From Epiperipatus broadwayi (taxonomy: Eukaryota > Onychophora > Udeonychophora > Euonychophora > Peripatidae): a stretch of 64,000 bases of DNA. A model generated the notes under the pieces. The model was given only the letters and a program-made list of their open reading frames with translations, had not been told where the DNA came from and did not search any database. The stretch is taken from assembly GCA_028023455.1 (NCBI GenBank), contig JAQFVV010012395.1:1486001-1550000 (forward strand), in the 5' to 3' direction. Below are positions 48,645-60,404 of the stretch, in pieces (positions within the stretch are counted from its first letter, which is position 1; every line of letters begins with the position of its first letter). The position numbers and the translations under genes were made by a program.

Positions 48645-50525
48645 AAATAATTTGCTCTTCATCAGCAATATTTTGCTATTGCTTTCTATCAGTTTATCTT
48701 ATGACTATAGCATCTTATGTTCAGGATTCTATATGAAATATAGCTTCAAAAGAATATGATTGCTCTTTTTCTTTTTTACATTCACCATTTTAAAAATGAA
48801 CTTACTATTGCCATTAGTATTATTTTAAACATTTAATTTGAAAATACTCATAGTGGTTCTAAAATTAATAAACTACCTAGAAAAGAAGTTAATAACATAT
48901 TAGTGGCAAACTAAAAGTAATAAAGAAAATAGAACAATTTGTAACTACTGGTTAAAATTTAAAAATACTTCAATAATAGAAATAATTAAAAATTATAAAA
49001 TGATTAATATCAATAATATAATAAACTAAGAATTGACATTTAAGTATTTAAATAAAACAGTTAAGCAAAAATTCTGACTATATATAAAACCCCTTTGAAC
49101 ATGTTTGGAATAAATGCAAAATAAAAATAATTAATTTTGGGGGGAATGAAAAACGATTATTATTTTAAAAAATACTATAGTTTTATCGTTAATGATGTAG
49201 ATAAGTAGTTAGCATTCCTTCCATGATCACACTTTTTTAAAAAAAAAAACCTAAATAGATGAATTGATATTAGCATACCTTTCAATAATTATTTGGGAAT
49301 ATCACACCTAAGTAGCAAAAAGTTTTTATTTTTATGTGCAGTTAGTAAAATTATGTCCTAATTTTTTTATTAATTAACCTCATTATTTTTAAATTACATT
49401 TATTAAGTATAATCTCATTACTTCCCTGAAAGGAATGCTATTGGAAGTTTGCTATATTAATTTCAATATTTTGATATGTGTGTGTACATGTATTTCTGTG
49501 CAACTTTAAAATATTTACAAAATAATAGATGTACATAATGAATATTCATTAGCTTCCCTACTTTCAAGAGATAAATAAATAAATGTATATCATACCGTAT
49601 AGTAGAAATTCATTGACATCTTCAGGAATACTATATAATAGATAGTTATATAAAAATATCAAATTCAGAATGTAACAAAGATCAAGAATAAAATCTGTAA
49701 TCTTAATTAAATATATGAAAAATGATTTATTATATTCTGATAGCCAATTGGAATCAACATTGTATTTCTGAGTTTTATCTTTCATAAAATAATTTATTAT
49801 TAAATAGAATTTTATCAATTATGCTATCAGTTTTTTTTTTTCACTATTTACTTGACTGCTATCACTTTCTTAATAGGCTATTTCTATATTTACTTTTCTT
49901 TGATTGTGAGAAAGCTAAATATATTATCTTATTTAATTTCATAAATTATTTTCTTTTCATTATAAATTAACTTGATGAAATAAGTCATGTGATAATAATT
50001 GATGTTATTTAAACAATAGCTTAATTAATTGATTTACAATTGTTCTCATAGTTTATTAAATTGAGATAAATTAGCATGGTTAATAAAATCTGAAAATAAT
50101 TACTTCTTTTTTTTTTTTTTTACTGATATTAACACAATTAACACTATAATTGTACATTTTACTTAAAAACTATTGCTTTCATATTTATGCTTATATATAT
50201 ATCTTAGGAAGAAGCGTTGTTATCGTTTACATGTGTTTATATAAGCAAGAAAATAATTACCAGCATTTCATTTTGAAAAATCTCACAATAGGAAATTATT
50301 CTAAGCAGATCAAATAAGAGTAGAGGCAGTTTTTATAAAAAGCATACAATCTGAGAGAATTTTATACATTATATACTAATTATATTAATATAAGCTTAAT
50401 TATAACTGTATGAAAGACATAAGCATAGACAAATTACCCAAGTGCACATATAACACACCTAATATATATATATATGTAGAGAGAATAATTCATGATAATT
50501 GAAAAATAAATATAAATATAGTTTG
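48645..50525. other. AT-rich stretch, nothing recognised
   Basis: Nothing supported. The open frame at 49564-49818 is low-complexity Ile/Tyr/Leu/Asn sequence. Confidence 0.5.
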
Positions 50526-50621
50526 GTGGCAGTGCAACTGGATATAAAGACTGCTTTTGATTCAGTACCAATTGACATACTCATAAAGACAACAGAAAAA
50601 ACAACATCACAAACTTACTAA
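50526..50621 (+). pseudogene. Reverse transcriptase fragment
   Basis: The plus strand encodes VAVQLDIKTAFDSVPIDILI and then runs to a TAA. LDIKxAFDSVP is the catalytic A motif of a LINE-like reverse transcriptase, with the first Asp intact. A short ITLNGK-like piece follows in another frame. The rest of the element is not recognisable. Confidence 0.65.
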
Positions 50622-50624
50622 TAA

Positions 50625-52025
50625 ACAGAGAAATATATATAACTCTAAATGGGAAAATGTCTCCCATTTAATCCATACAAATAAAAATTCATGTAATATT
50701 ACAATACTAGTCAAGAAAATTAAACTTTACTAAAATTCTTCCACGGCCATGGTTTCATCTATTAACAAGTAGAACTTTTCATGATAGCAATTTAGACAAT
50801 AAATGTATTGTTTTAAAAATATTTTTATTAATAGATGACAATGCAATTTGATGAAATTATACAAACAAAAAATTTATTAGCATACAGAGGTTACTGGTAT
50901 AAAATTAAAAGATGTAATTAAACAATTTTGCACACAAGATAAATAGTAGAAATAGAAATGTTCAATAAAATAAATTATTTGAATCTTTAAAAGAAATATA
51001 TTTAGATGATCAAAATTAAACTCTTATTTTCAATGTTTGTGTGGATATTATTATATATTTTTACATGTAGGTTTAATTAGCGAAATTTAGAATATGATAT
51101 TCCATTTTTTTTTTTAGCACATTATACTTGCAAATTTTAGATATAGCTTTAAATTCTAAGGGTATCTTTAACTTCTTGATTTTGGGATCTTTTTTGGAAT
51201 ATGTGCTTGTATGAGTTTTAAGCTCTAATATTTGGAAACAATGATACAACTATTATCAAGATCAGCTCACAAAATGAATAATTACATGACTTATATGAAA
51301 ATGTTCAGTAATCTTGGACTCACATGGGCAGACAAGAATATGCAGCCTCAAAAGAGAAATTTGCATACTATTTAAGACACAGTAGGAGTTCCCTAGGTTG
51401 GCACCATCATCTTTAATAAAACAATTTAATTTATATGTTTCCTGCTAAAATTTTAACTATTTGGCCTCTAATATTACTTTCTCTTGTGGTAAAATCTCCA
51501 TTGTCTACTGATGAAATCAAAATGTTTTCTGTTATACTTTTAACAGTAGCAAAAATAGGAATGAATATAAAAATATGAATAATAGATCCTGGAAAAAAAA
51601 TTCTTCCTTTAAATATCTGTTGCTTTGCTTGCATAATATCTGTTGTTGTAGTAAATATAGTGTTCCATGTGCATTTTTATTTAATAAATATTTTAATTAG
51701 ATAATCCTTTTATATTGCTTCTTAAATAAGAAGAGATTTACTTTAATCATAATATTTTCCTGTCCCTTAATTATGTTTTTATACTACATGTATATAATTC
51801 ATTCATTCGTTATTTTATTCATATTTAATTTGTCCTTTCAATTTTAATATTTGGAACCACTATAATATAATTTGTACTATGGATTTCAAATTTAAGATTA
51901 CAATTAACTTTATTTAACATTCAGAAATATTACCAAATTCCCCATTCCCTTTATTTTGCTGTAATATCTTATATAAATTCAATTTATCCACTGAACTTTA
52001 AACACTTTTTAGCAAAAATCTTTTA
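50625..52025. other. AT-rich stretch, nothing recognised
   Basis: Degenerate continuation of the reverse transcriptase fragment may extend to about 50720. The 67-codon minus-strand frame at 51431-51634 has a more balanced composition than most but no recognisable motif or splice context. Confidence 0.4.
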
Positions 52026-52029
52026 TTGT

Positions 52030-52185
52030 GCATATGTGCAAACACAATTTTACATTTCGACTGTTCTGCAGTCTTTTTCAGAGCCACTTTTACATGTTTT
52101 TTTATTTTTAAAAAAATTAAAGTAAAAATGGCTCTGAAGAACACTGCAGGACAGTCAAAACTTAAGATTGTGTATGCACAGTGTT
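52030..52185. repeat. Inverted repeat carrying Penelope-like hammerhead-related motifs
   Basis: Arms of about 52 bp (52032-52086 and 52127-52180) are complementary with scattered mismatches. On the plus strand the right arm reads GGCTCTGAAGAACACTGCAG followed by GACAGTCAAAAC. On the minus strand the left arm reads CTGAAAAAGACTG, then CAGTC and GAAA. The combined pattern is CTGAAGA, an A, a GACTG/CAGTC stem, then GAAA, which resembles hammerhead cores in terminal repeats of Penelope-like elements. Each copy has a core change (A for G8 in one, CAAA for GAAA in the other). Confidence 0.5.
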
Positions 52186-52388
52186 TAAAGACCAATAGAT
52201 AAATTGCATCTATTTAACATTGTGAAACAATTCCTTTTTCACCAACTTATTTTCTTGTCTAAAATATAATGATAATTTTTATCATAATTTGGATTTGCTA
52301 CCCAAATATTTATTACTTTGAAAATACTACAAAAAACCTATTTCCTCATTTATTAGACAAGTTTAAAAAATAAAAAAGAATAATAGTT

Positions 52389-52510
52389 GAATGGCTTCAT
52401 TGCTCAGAAATTTGTAAGAAATTTGAATACTGGAAGTGCTAGATTTGGAATCATCCAATGACCTTATGCTTCAGAGTCTGAAGCTCTGCCATGTTCTAAA
52501 CTATGCAAGA
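52389..52510 (-). mobile_element. tRNA-like SINE, family B
   Basis: Minus-strand copy with GGCAGAGCTTCAGACTCTGA in the head and a 3' body through TTCAAATTTCTTACAAATTT, then CTGAGCAATGAAGCCATT. It is diverged but the order of segments matches the copies at 889 and 52946. Confidence 0.6.
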
Positions 52511-52519
52511 TAGAATAAA

Positions 52520-52640
52520 TTATCAAATGGGTTTATTGCTTGGGAGTTTATAAGTGTCATAGTGGTTTACTGCAATAGTAAAGTGTCTCTGGATTGTAAA
52601 GTCCTTCAGAGACTTGAATTTCTTATGAACTCCTGAGAAA
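52520..52640. mobile_element. Two partial family B copies in inverse orientation
   Basis: GGGTTTATTGCTTGGGAGTT at about 52529-52550 is a minus-strand 3' end. AGTGGTTTACTGCAATAGTA with GAATTTCTTATGAACTCCTG (about 52560-52637) is a plus-strand copy. Their 3' ends point outward, and together they make a foldback. Confidence 0.5.
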
Positions 52641-52669
52641 TAGAGGTACTTAACTATGTAAAAAGATGG

Positions 52670-52726
52670 TAATCTGGTCCAACTGATGATTGCTGGTTTA
52701 GCATGAAATACATATATTGGTGATTA
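52670..52726 (+). ncRNA. Hammerhead ribozyme, type I, best preserved copy
   Basis: Stem I outer: TAATC (52670-52674) pairs with GATTA (52722-52726), five of five. Stem I inner: CCAA (52679-52682) pairs with TTGG (52717-52720). The loop between is TGGT against T. Core CTGATGA is at 52683-52689. Stem II is TGCTG-GTT-TAGCA with one wobble, next to a T-T mismatch at its base. GAAA is at 52705-52708. Stem III is ATA-CA-TAT (52708-52715), followed by A at 52716 as the cleavage base (AUA, an allowed NUH triplet). All core bases are consensus. The minimal stem III is typical of retroelement hammerheads. Confidence 0.85.
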
Positions 52727-52739
52727 TTTATCTTTTCAA

Positions 52740-52820
52740 CATATATGTGTTCAAGTGTATCAGTGTTATGAGATAGTGTGGAGAGGATGGGTCATGTGAA
52801 AGTCTGTGCTCATATACCCT
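52740..52820 (+). mobile_element. tRNA-like body, family C, downstream of hammerhead
   Basis: CAAGTGTATCAGTGTTATGA, GATAGTGTGGAGAGGATGG, then GTGAAAGTCTGTGCTCATAT align with the 25019-25104 segment in the same position relative to the hammerhead. The B box has decayed (GTGCTCATATACCC). It supports a shared ribozyme plus tRNA-like composite. Confidence 0.55.
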
Positions 52821-52945
52821 AATTATTAACTTTATTTTAAATGGAGGAAAAGTTTAATTTAAAAATACATCTTTTATTAAGAAAAATCTTGCAAAAATAG
52901 AACTCACAGAAAACAATTGCTGAAATCTAAAATGCATTATTTGGT

Positions 52946-53060
52946 TTGATGTAGTGGTAGACTATCAGATTCTGACATGTAAGTTCTTAAACAATTTTAT
53001 TTCTGGCACTTTCTGTATTCAAACTTCTTATGAATTCTCAAGCAATCAAATCATTCAGTT
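52946..53060 (+). mobile_element. tRNA-like SINE, family B
   Basis: The head TTGATGTAGTGGTAGACTAT is A-box-like and CAGATTCTGACATGTAAG follows. The 3' body ends ATTCAAACTTCTTATGAATT, then CTCAAGCAATCAAATCATT. It is the plus-strand counterpart of 52389-52510. Confidence 0.6.
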
Positions 53061-53064
53061 ACTA

Positions 53065-55720
53065 TTAGATTAAAAATTTGATATTAATACTGTCTACATA
53101 AATGATATATTACATCATTTAATTTTTTTATTTTATTATTCTGTGAACTTCACACTTTTTTGAATATATACATAATTTCAATAGATTTGTCTTTTTAATT
53201 TTATATAATGTAGTCATGAGACCTAATTTATCCCAATATTGATACGGATAGAATACCATTAATCCAGACATCTATAATTCTGAAATTTTTATTATCCAGA
53301 TAAAATTATGATGTTTATTTTTAATTTTTCACAAATCACTTTTTTTTTATTATTTCAGCATGATTTAGAATTTATTCAAATAATATTTTTAATTCCTTTA
53401 TGATAAATGTTGTGCAGTAATTGAGTTATACTTAATTTCTAAAGTATAGGGAGGCAGAAATCATGAAATAAACTGACTCAAGTATAGAATCATTAATTTT
53501 TCAAAATGTTTTTGATTTTTAAGTAAGATTACATTGAATAGCTAAATAGTGAAGAAAGGTCACTAAATAAATTGATTTCATAAAAAACAAGAATTGTTTG
53601 ATTATATTGAATTAGTAAGAAGAGAAACTAAAATCCTGAATAAACTAAACTTGTGTTTTAAGTAAGTAAAGAGAAGGAATAGTGCAATAAATTATTATTT
53701 TCATTAATATGATATAACAAAATTAATTTATATAATATATATAGTTTGTATACAAAACTGTAGATAGTAAAAATAATACTTAAATTTTCAGCAGCAAGAG
53801 GTTTATTGATAATATCCTGAAAATTCACAAATCTAGAAAAAACAAAGACCCTAAACATCAGATTAATAGTATTCTACTAGTATTTTGCAAATATTTAATT
53901 TATTGGTGACGTATTCACAATGATCATTTTTAATAAATGTCTGAAAGAATATTAAACATTTTTTGTGTTAGAAATTATTACAAACTTAAATAAAGTACAA
54001 TGATATCTTATTTTTATGTATGGAGCACAGAGTTAATTATAATTTTTTAGAAATATAAATATAGTCATATCTTTCTGTAGTCTTTTCTTAGATCTTAATG
54101 TGTAAGTGTATAATTCCTTTATTTTGCAAGTTAAAGTATGTGATACCATGTTCTAATTTTATTTTTATCTATTATCATGAATTAATCTTTCAATAAAACC
54201 TTGAACAATAACATAAAAAAAAATATTGGTACTTAATAATATAGTTGTAACGTTAAACATTACGGTAAAGAAAAAAGTTTTACAGACAATTTTTATTCTA
54301 TACATTATTTTATATTTTGTTTATTTCTAGAGAAAGTTAATTTAATAAAAGAATATAAATTACTCTTTGACTTCATAACAATAAATTATTCAAGATTAGT
54401 AAATATCACATGATGGAATTTGTTATGATGCTGTTTTTCTATTCTTACTAAATATTTATGAAATACAGTTTAAATAGAAAAAGTGGTAGAATTTTTTTTA
54501 AAAATTATACATAAACCTTGTCACCCGTGAGGGTTAAGCTATTGGTTTTTTAGCTATTTGGATAATTGATAACATTATGAGAAATTACAGGTTGATATTC
54601 TCTAACATATTACCATAAACTAGCTGTGAATTGGAAAATATTTAGTCAAATTAATTTTGTAGTTAAAATAATCTGTCAAAAATGTTCAGAACTTTTTGCA
54701 CTTTTATTGCATTGCTTCTACTAAATATTTACAAAAAAAACAACCACATCTTCTCAAAATGCAGTTTTTACAATCTTTTTAAAATACAATTTTTTGTTAC
54801 TTCATAGTTTGAAAGGAGATAGATGAATCATATTTCAAATATATGCAGAAAACTGCTAGCCAGTCGAAACTATCATAAATTAAATATATCATTGTGTAAA
54901 AGTGCAATATGAGAAGTGTCTTCCTTTTTTTTTTTGTAAACCTGTCAAAAATATGATTTAGATTACCGCTTGTTTAATATTTTAATAACTTCACTTTAAT
55001 CTACAGAAATATTTGTATTGTATGATTAATTCTGCATTTGAAACTGTATCCAGTGAAGTAGATAATTGATTAGAATTAAGAAAAAAGTAACAAGAAATTT
55101 CAAATGTATCCCAAACATCATTAAAAAAAAAGGAAACTAAAACAAATAAAGATTTTTATTATTAAAGTAAGTATTTATTTGAATTATTATTACTATTAAA
55201 ATTCAATTATTATCGAATTTTTGTTTTCTAGTTGTTTTATTTTATTATTTTTTTAAAAATCAATATAAATTTTAGAATTATGCTGAATTTTTCAAAAATT
55301 GTGATTCAGATGAAAATTAGGAACATCATTCATTTAGAATAAATTAATGAAATGGGATAATAATTTTCAAAATAGTCTTATTTTTAATTGTATTTATTAC
55401 AAAACTATTTGTATATATTTTTTAAGTGATCTATTAGAAATTTCTGTAGATTTATTGACTGAAGAAATCACTTTATCACTAGTAATAAACTATTAATGGT
55501 TTTCTAAAAAAACATTTAAAGATAAAATAAAAGTATCATGAACCATAAGAATGATTATAGTTTTTTTTTTTTTAACAGATAATGTATTGACATTCATCTA
55601 GTTACCTATATTTCTTAGAACTTAGTTTATTAGATTGTTGAAGATAATTAGGTATACAGAGAGTTACTGATTTATATTGGATGCCTATATATTGGTTGCT
55701 CATGCACCAGTTGGCTAAAA
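53065..55720. other. AT-rich stretch, nothing recognised
   Basis: No coding, RNA or repeat structure stands out. Confidence 0.5.
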
Positions 55721-55722
55721 AA

Positions 55723-55822
55723 AAATATTAGCCAAGAGGTCATCACAGCCGCCATGCAAGCAAATAGTTGGTTGCAGACGGTTGTGGGTTCGCATCCCGG
55801 CCGATGCTATGACATATGAAAG
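55723..55822 (+). mobile_element. SINE family A, second subfamily
   Basis: ATTAGCCAAGAGGTCATCAC carries the A box with one change. GCCGCCATGCAAGCAAATAG, GTTGCAGACGGTTGTGGG and GGTTCGCATCC (B box) follow, then CCGATGCTATGACATATGAA and a poly-A tail. The central arm matches the 19244-19359 copy. The 5' end is disturbed by an A run and no target duplication is evident. Confidence 0.75.
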
Positions 55823-55824
55823 AA

Positions 55825-58790
55825 AAAAAAAAAATTTGAATTTGAATCCAGATTTTGAAACCCCTTGATAATAATCAAAGATTTCAGTTCTCTGTGATAA
55901 AATATAGCCTATAACATTTATGATTGATTCTTTGTAAAGCAGTGAACAATCTATTTTGAGAACTTGAAAAATTAAAAATTGGAACTTATACAAATGAATA
56001 TATGTTTATATACAATATTCACCTTGATTCATTCCTGTTCAGTAGTTAATAATTTTTTTTTATTATTCTTGACCAAGTTTTTGTTGCTTGATTAAAAACT
56101 AGTGCATTTGGAATTCTTCATTTTTTGTTAAAAACAGAACTTGAAGATTGTTTACAAAGCACTTTCAGTAAATTAAAATCATTAATTGAAATATAACCTT
56201 AATAATACTTCAGAATCATTATTAAATAGCAATATTGTTAATAAAGCAAATTTTCATTAGTCAGAAAATATTTATTCTTAATAATATTATATTAAAAAAT
56301 GAAACTTTATAAAAAAATTTTGAAAAATATAATTCCTCCCTGTTATTGTATCTATGTTAAATTTTCTGTTTGAGGATAGTTTTAGAAATATAGATAATAG
56401 GTGTTAATGTTAATAATTGGTTATAATCGTTTGCTTATCATTGTTTTCTGTCCATTAATGCAATTTATTTTAATCATATATTTAAGTCTGTCATAGACAA
56501 TAGCATGCTGAATGCTTAGAATCATATTATATATATTGAAGCTTTTTTACATCATTAAGGTGGCATATTAATTTAAACTTCTATTATTTCATTTTGAATA
56601 CTTTACATATTGGTCAATAAAAATCAAATCAGATTTTGTTCTGCTACCTATCTTGCAAAAAAAATGTACTGTGGGTGAAAGATATTACATATTTATATAT
56701 TGATTTGATGTATATTAAAAATAATTAATTGACTTATTAAACTTTGTAGCTTATTTTTCATATCAAATCTTAAATCAAAGTATTATATAACTAATAGATC
56801 TGGTATTATTAAAAGTTTTAATTAAGAATGCATGTTATTAAAGCACACTAATCAGCACATGTATTCAAAATATAGCATTGCATTGCACGACTTTTCTAAT
56901 TTACATTCAATCTCCAAGAAATTGTAGTGATCTATGAATAAATCAGTGTGATACTTTATTGTGAACTGATTTTAAGTTTCGCTTGATTAAAAGTCAGCAG
57001 TGTCTTTATATAGATTATAAGTAGGTCACTAAAAATATAAAGTTGCTTAACTAGTGTTAAATTTATAAAATATGTAGTTATAATAGCAAATTTCAGTTTC
57101 AAATCTTTGAATTTAAAATTTTTAAATTATTAGTTTGAATGGCATATAATGAATAAAAAATAGCCACAATGATTACATTGCAGAACAGTATTTTCTACCT
57201 GAAAATGTCTTCATCATATATTTTTTTATTTATTCATTTCTTGCATAAAAAATTTGCACAGGAAGATTATTTTTATAATAGTGTTATTGGGGTTTTTTTT
57301 TTTTGACATTTAAAAAAAAAAAATTAAGAACTTATTCATAAATTAAAAACTCTCAATTCAATTACTTTTACTATTTTGGTGTATTATTATCATAGCTAAA
57401 AACAACTAATAATTTGTTGACGTTATATTACTCATATTTTTTCATTATGAATTTATATATATGTTCTTGAAGATAAATTGCCTTTTTATTTTAAAAGTAC
57501 TGTGTTTTTATATACAATATACAGTTATTTTATTTTTAGAGTACTCAATAATTAATGTAAAAAGTTAATGCAAGTCATTATCACTGTATTAATTAAAATA
57601 CTTGCTACAAACTTATGTGTTTTAATAACTAGTTAATCAGGTGATAGTTCAGAATTGGAATGGAACTGGGGTGGGTGGTATAACTACTTTATGAGTCATC
57701 ATGACTGATGTGAAATTATTTTTCTCTTATTATGTGATTTTAAAATTTGATTTCTATACCTGGGTTTGTGTTTTTTTTATTATGCCATTTTTGTTCATTT
57801 TATCAAGTTGTTCCATTGGTTTATTGCTTTAGAACTGAACCACTGCCTTAAATGAAAGCTAAAGTATTCCTTGAACTTTTAAATTACTTTGAACTTGATT
57901 TTAAAAAAAAGAATTAATTTATGAATTCCTGAACTTGTTTCATATGCCTTGTGATAATATAGACAGATTATAAATACACTATCTACCAGTTTTTCTAGTT
58001 TAAAAAAAAAAAGATATTGCATTTTAATATCCTCTCAATTATAGTATAATTATAGAAGATATTGATTTAATTATAAGCATTTTAATAATTATTATACAAG
58101 CATTATTTGTTTTCATGTTCAGACATCATTCTTTACATTTGTTCAAATCATTTTAAGGACATTTTCTGTCTGAAAGTTGTCTAGGCAATTAGATACCACA
58201 GCATTTAACATTTAGTTACTACTAGTGACAAAATGTCAAAGCTGAATTTTGTCCTCAAAATTTCTTTAGGATTTTTCATTACAAATGTAACATAGTTTAC
58301 CAATTTTAAGCACGTCTGATCTCTCACCTTACAGTAGTAATTATACAATCATTATCAATTAATTAATAAAATATGTCTCTTTTAAAAATAATCCATTCAT
58401 TGATAAATATATTAAATATTTTTTTTATTTCTTTTGAAAATATGTATTCATTTTACATATATCATATTATAGATTTTTTTTTACAAGTTTTATGTTTTGT
58501 CATTATTTTTAATAGTAATATATCATTTATTATTATATATATATAAAGTATTTTGCAAATTTCATTTGTTTTTCTATAATCATATTTATATTTTATTTTT
58601 CCAGATAATTAAAGATATATATATATATAAACTTTGTTAAATGACCATAAAATATGTTTCAAACATAAAATAAATATATGTTTTTAAATGAAATGGAATC
58701 ATATTTTATATTGGTGTTTGAATATCTCTGTAATATTTAGAATTAAAGGAAGATGTGTTTAAAGTCACTCTTTAGAATATTATATATATG
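55825..58790. other. AT-rich stretch, nothing recognised
   Basis: A T-run/A-run pair lies near 57293-57323 and a (TA)n tract near 58535-58545. No gene is supported. Confidence 0.5.
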
Positions 58791-58794
58791 TTAT

Positions 58795-60400
58795 AATGGG
58801 ACGATCCTTTTCAGGACTCGAGGAAGTCGCTTCTAACTATATTCAGACTTTGAGTCTTCTTATAGAATGCCATGGATGATGTGATTTAAAATATAATCCA
58901 ATCCACTCCTCTATTAATAACCTCCTTACTCTCGGAATTCGAGCTCAGAGTAGAAATCACAATTGACTCTCTTCAGGCATTTCCACAAATATCCCATAGT
59001 AATGATAAATTTAGTATAAGCTATATATAACTTTTTTATAAATATATATGCATGAGTATGTATATTTATAATTATTGGTTTTATAAAATGACTAAATAAA
59101 ATAAACAAATGAGACCTGTTTAATTTTAAAATCAAGTTTAACACATTTTAATCTGTAATAGAAACAAAAATATCACATAAATACTAAAAATATTAAAATT
59201 TAGAATTATAATCTGTGCCTATATATATACAATAATAAACTTTAACATTCAGAAAAAAACAATGTAATTATTTACATATATATAATTTAAAATCATGTGT
59301 ACAATAAATAATACCACCATACATTATAAATCTACGTATTGTGTCATTAAAATGATTCAATGTGTGTTATATGTCTATATAAGATAACATCCATTCACAC
59401 TAGATTAATAATAGAATGTATTCTGATATTAATTATGTTATTGTTTAAAAAGAAATTATGATAATTGTCAGGTAAGGTTCAATTTGGAATATAATAAAAC
59501 TTACTTCCAAATTGAAATAATTCAAAAACTTTTACCTTAGTCAGTCGTCACTTTCACCAGAGCATATATCAAAATATCAACATCTAAATTTTATTAAATA
59601 AATAAAAATAAAATGTTCATCTTATCAGTTCTCCAATTTAATATAGGAAGTAATTTTTCCTTGTAAATATAATTATCCCCAAAGGAAATAAAGTTTAAGA
59701 GTTATTAAAGTGCACAATGAAGTATTCAAAGATGCGAAAGAATAATGGTTTCATATTCCTCCTTAGACGAAATAAAATGACGATGAATGTTGAAAGGTAA
59801 AGTTCCTTGATCATCCTTCGAAGAGGTAATCCAAATATTCATTCTTTTAAATATTTGCATAGTAAAATATTTAAAATCTTCAATATAATACTCCATTATT
59901 AAGGCAACTTTTTTAGTGGAAATTACGATGATTATACTTTAGGCATTAAATAGGAATAAATTTACATGTTCAGGTTTAAACATCAGCAGAAATCCTTGGC
60001 ATAAATTGTCTAGCCAAAGAACATCTTTATAAATTTTTGTCTTCTTAAACGTATATTTTGAAAACTCATTTCGAAGACGTTGATTTCTCTTATAACCTTG
60101 TCAATTTCAATGATTATTTTTTTATAGTTCTTTATCATATTAAAAGCAAGTAAATTAATTACTTGAAGACAGTTTTAAAATAGTGAATCTTCTTTTTTTC
60201 TTAAATGTGTTCTAAATTCGAACACATTTAAATTTACAGACATAGTTATTGACTTGATAACTAAATAGAAGATTATTATATAACAATATTAGTTCGTTTT
60301 TATACTGGATTAATTTCTGCAAGCATATAATCATGCTCATTCTCTCTATTGTTTAAAATATACAATTTGTAATGAACCCCAAACGTTTATTTCCTTTGTT
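58795..60400. other. Second CpG-rich patch with small perfect hairpins
   Basis: CpG is again above background (GGGACGATCC, ACTCGAGGAAGTCGC, GGAATTCGAGCTC, TTTCGAAGACG). Two perfect 12-bp hairpins occur: TTCAATTTGGAA (59478-59489) with 59505-59516, and TTAAATGTGTTC (60201-60212) with 60220-60231. A CAG|GTAAGG string at 59469-59476 looks like a splice donor, but no exon before it could be supported. It may be a gene end, a second promoter, or the start of a neighbouring gene. Confidence 0.4.
58815..58879 (+). CDS. Candidate terminal coding exon of an unrecognised gene
   Basis: A CCTTTTCAG acceptor ends at 58814. After two bases of a split codon the frame reads L-E-E-V-A-S-N-Y-I-Q-T-L-S-L-L-I-E-C-H-G and stops at TGA 58877-58879. 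The composition is balanced and helix-forming, unlike chance frames in this DNA, and local CpG content is raised. Joined to the 5205-5241 exon the split codon is Arg. A polyadenylation-like AATAAA lies at 59095-59100. The bHLH helix 2 of some factors has a similar A-x-x-Y-I-x-x-L pattern, but the preceding residues do not fit, so no family is claimed. Confidence 0.35.
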
Positions 60401-60404
60401 TCAA

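Noticed and set aside
48645-48680. CTGATGA on the minus strand near the end of the 163-bp repeat
   Set aside because: No GAAA at a usable distance and no stem II.
51431-51634. 67-codon minus-strand frame with fairly balanced composition
   Set aside because: No recognisable domain, no clear donor or acceptor, and it lies in otherwise featureless DNA.
58815-58879. bHLH helix 2 identity for the terminal exon
   Set aside because: A short A-x-x-Y-I-x-x-L pattern is similar, but the residues before it and the lack of a basic region and helix 1 nearby do not support the family.
58926-59144. Minus-strand 72-codon frame ending near the candidate last exon
   Set aside because: Only its last 20 codons look non-random. 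No splice acceptor was clear, and the plus-strand exon candidate at 58815 fits the local signals better.
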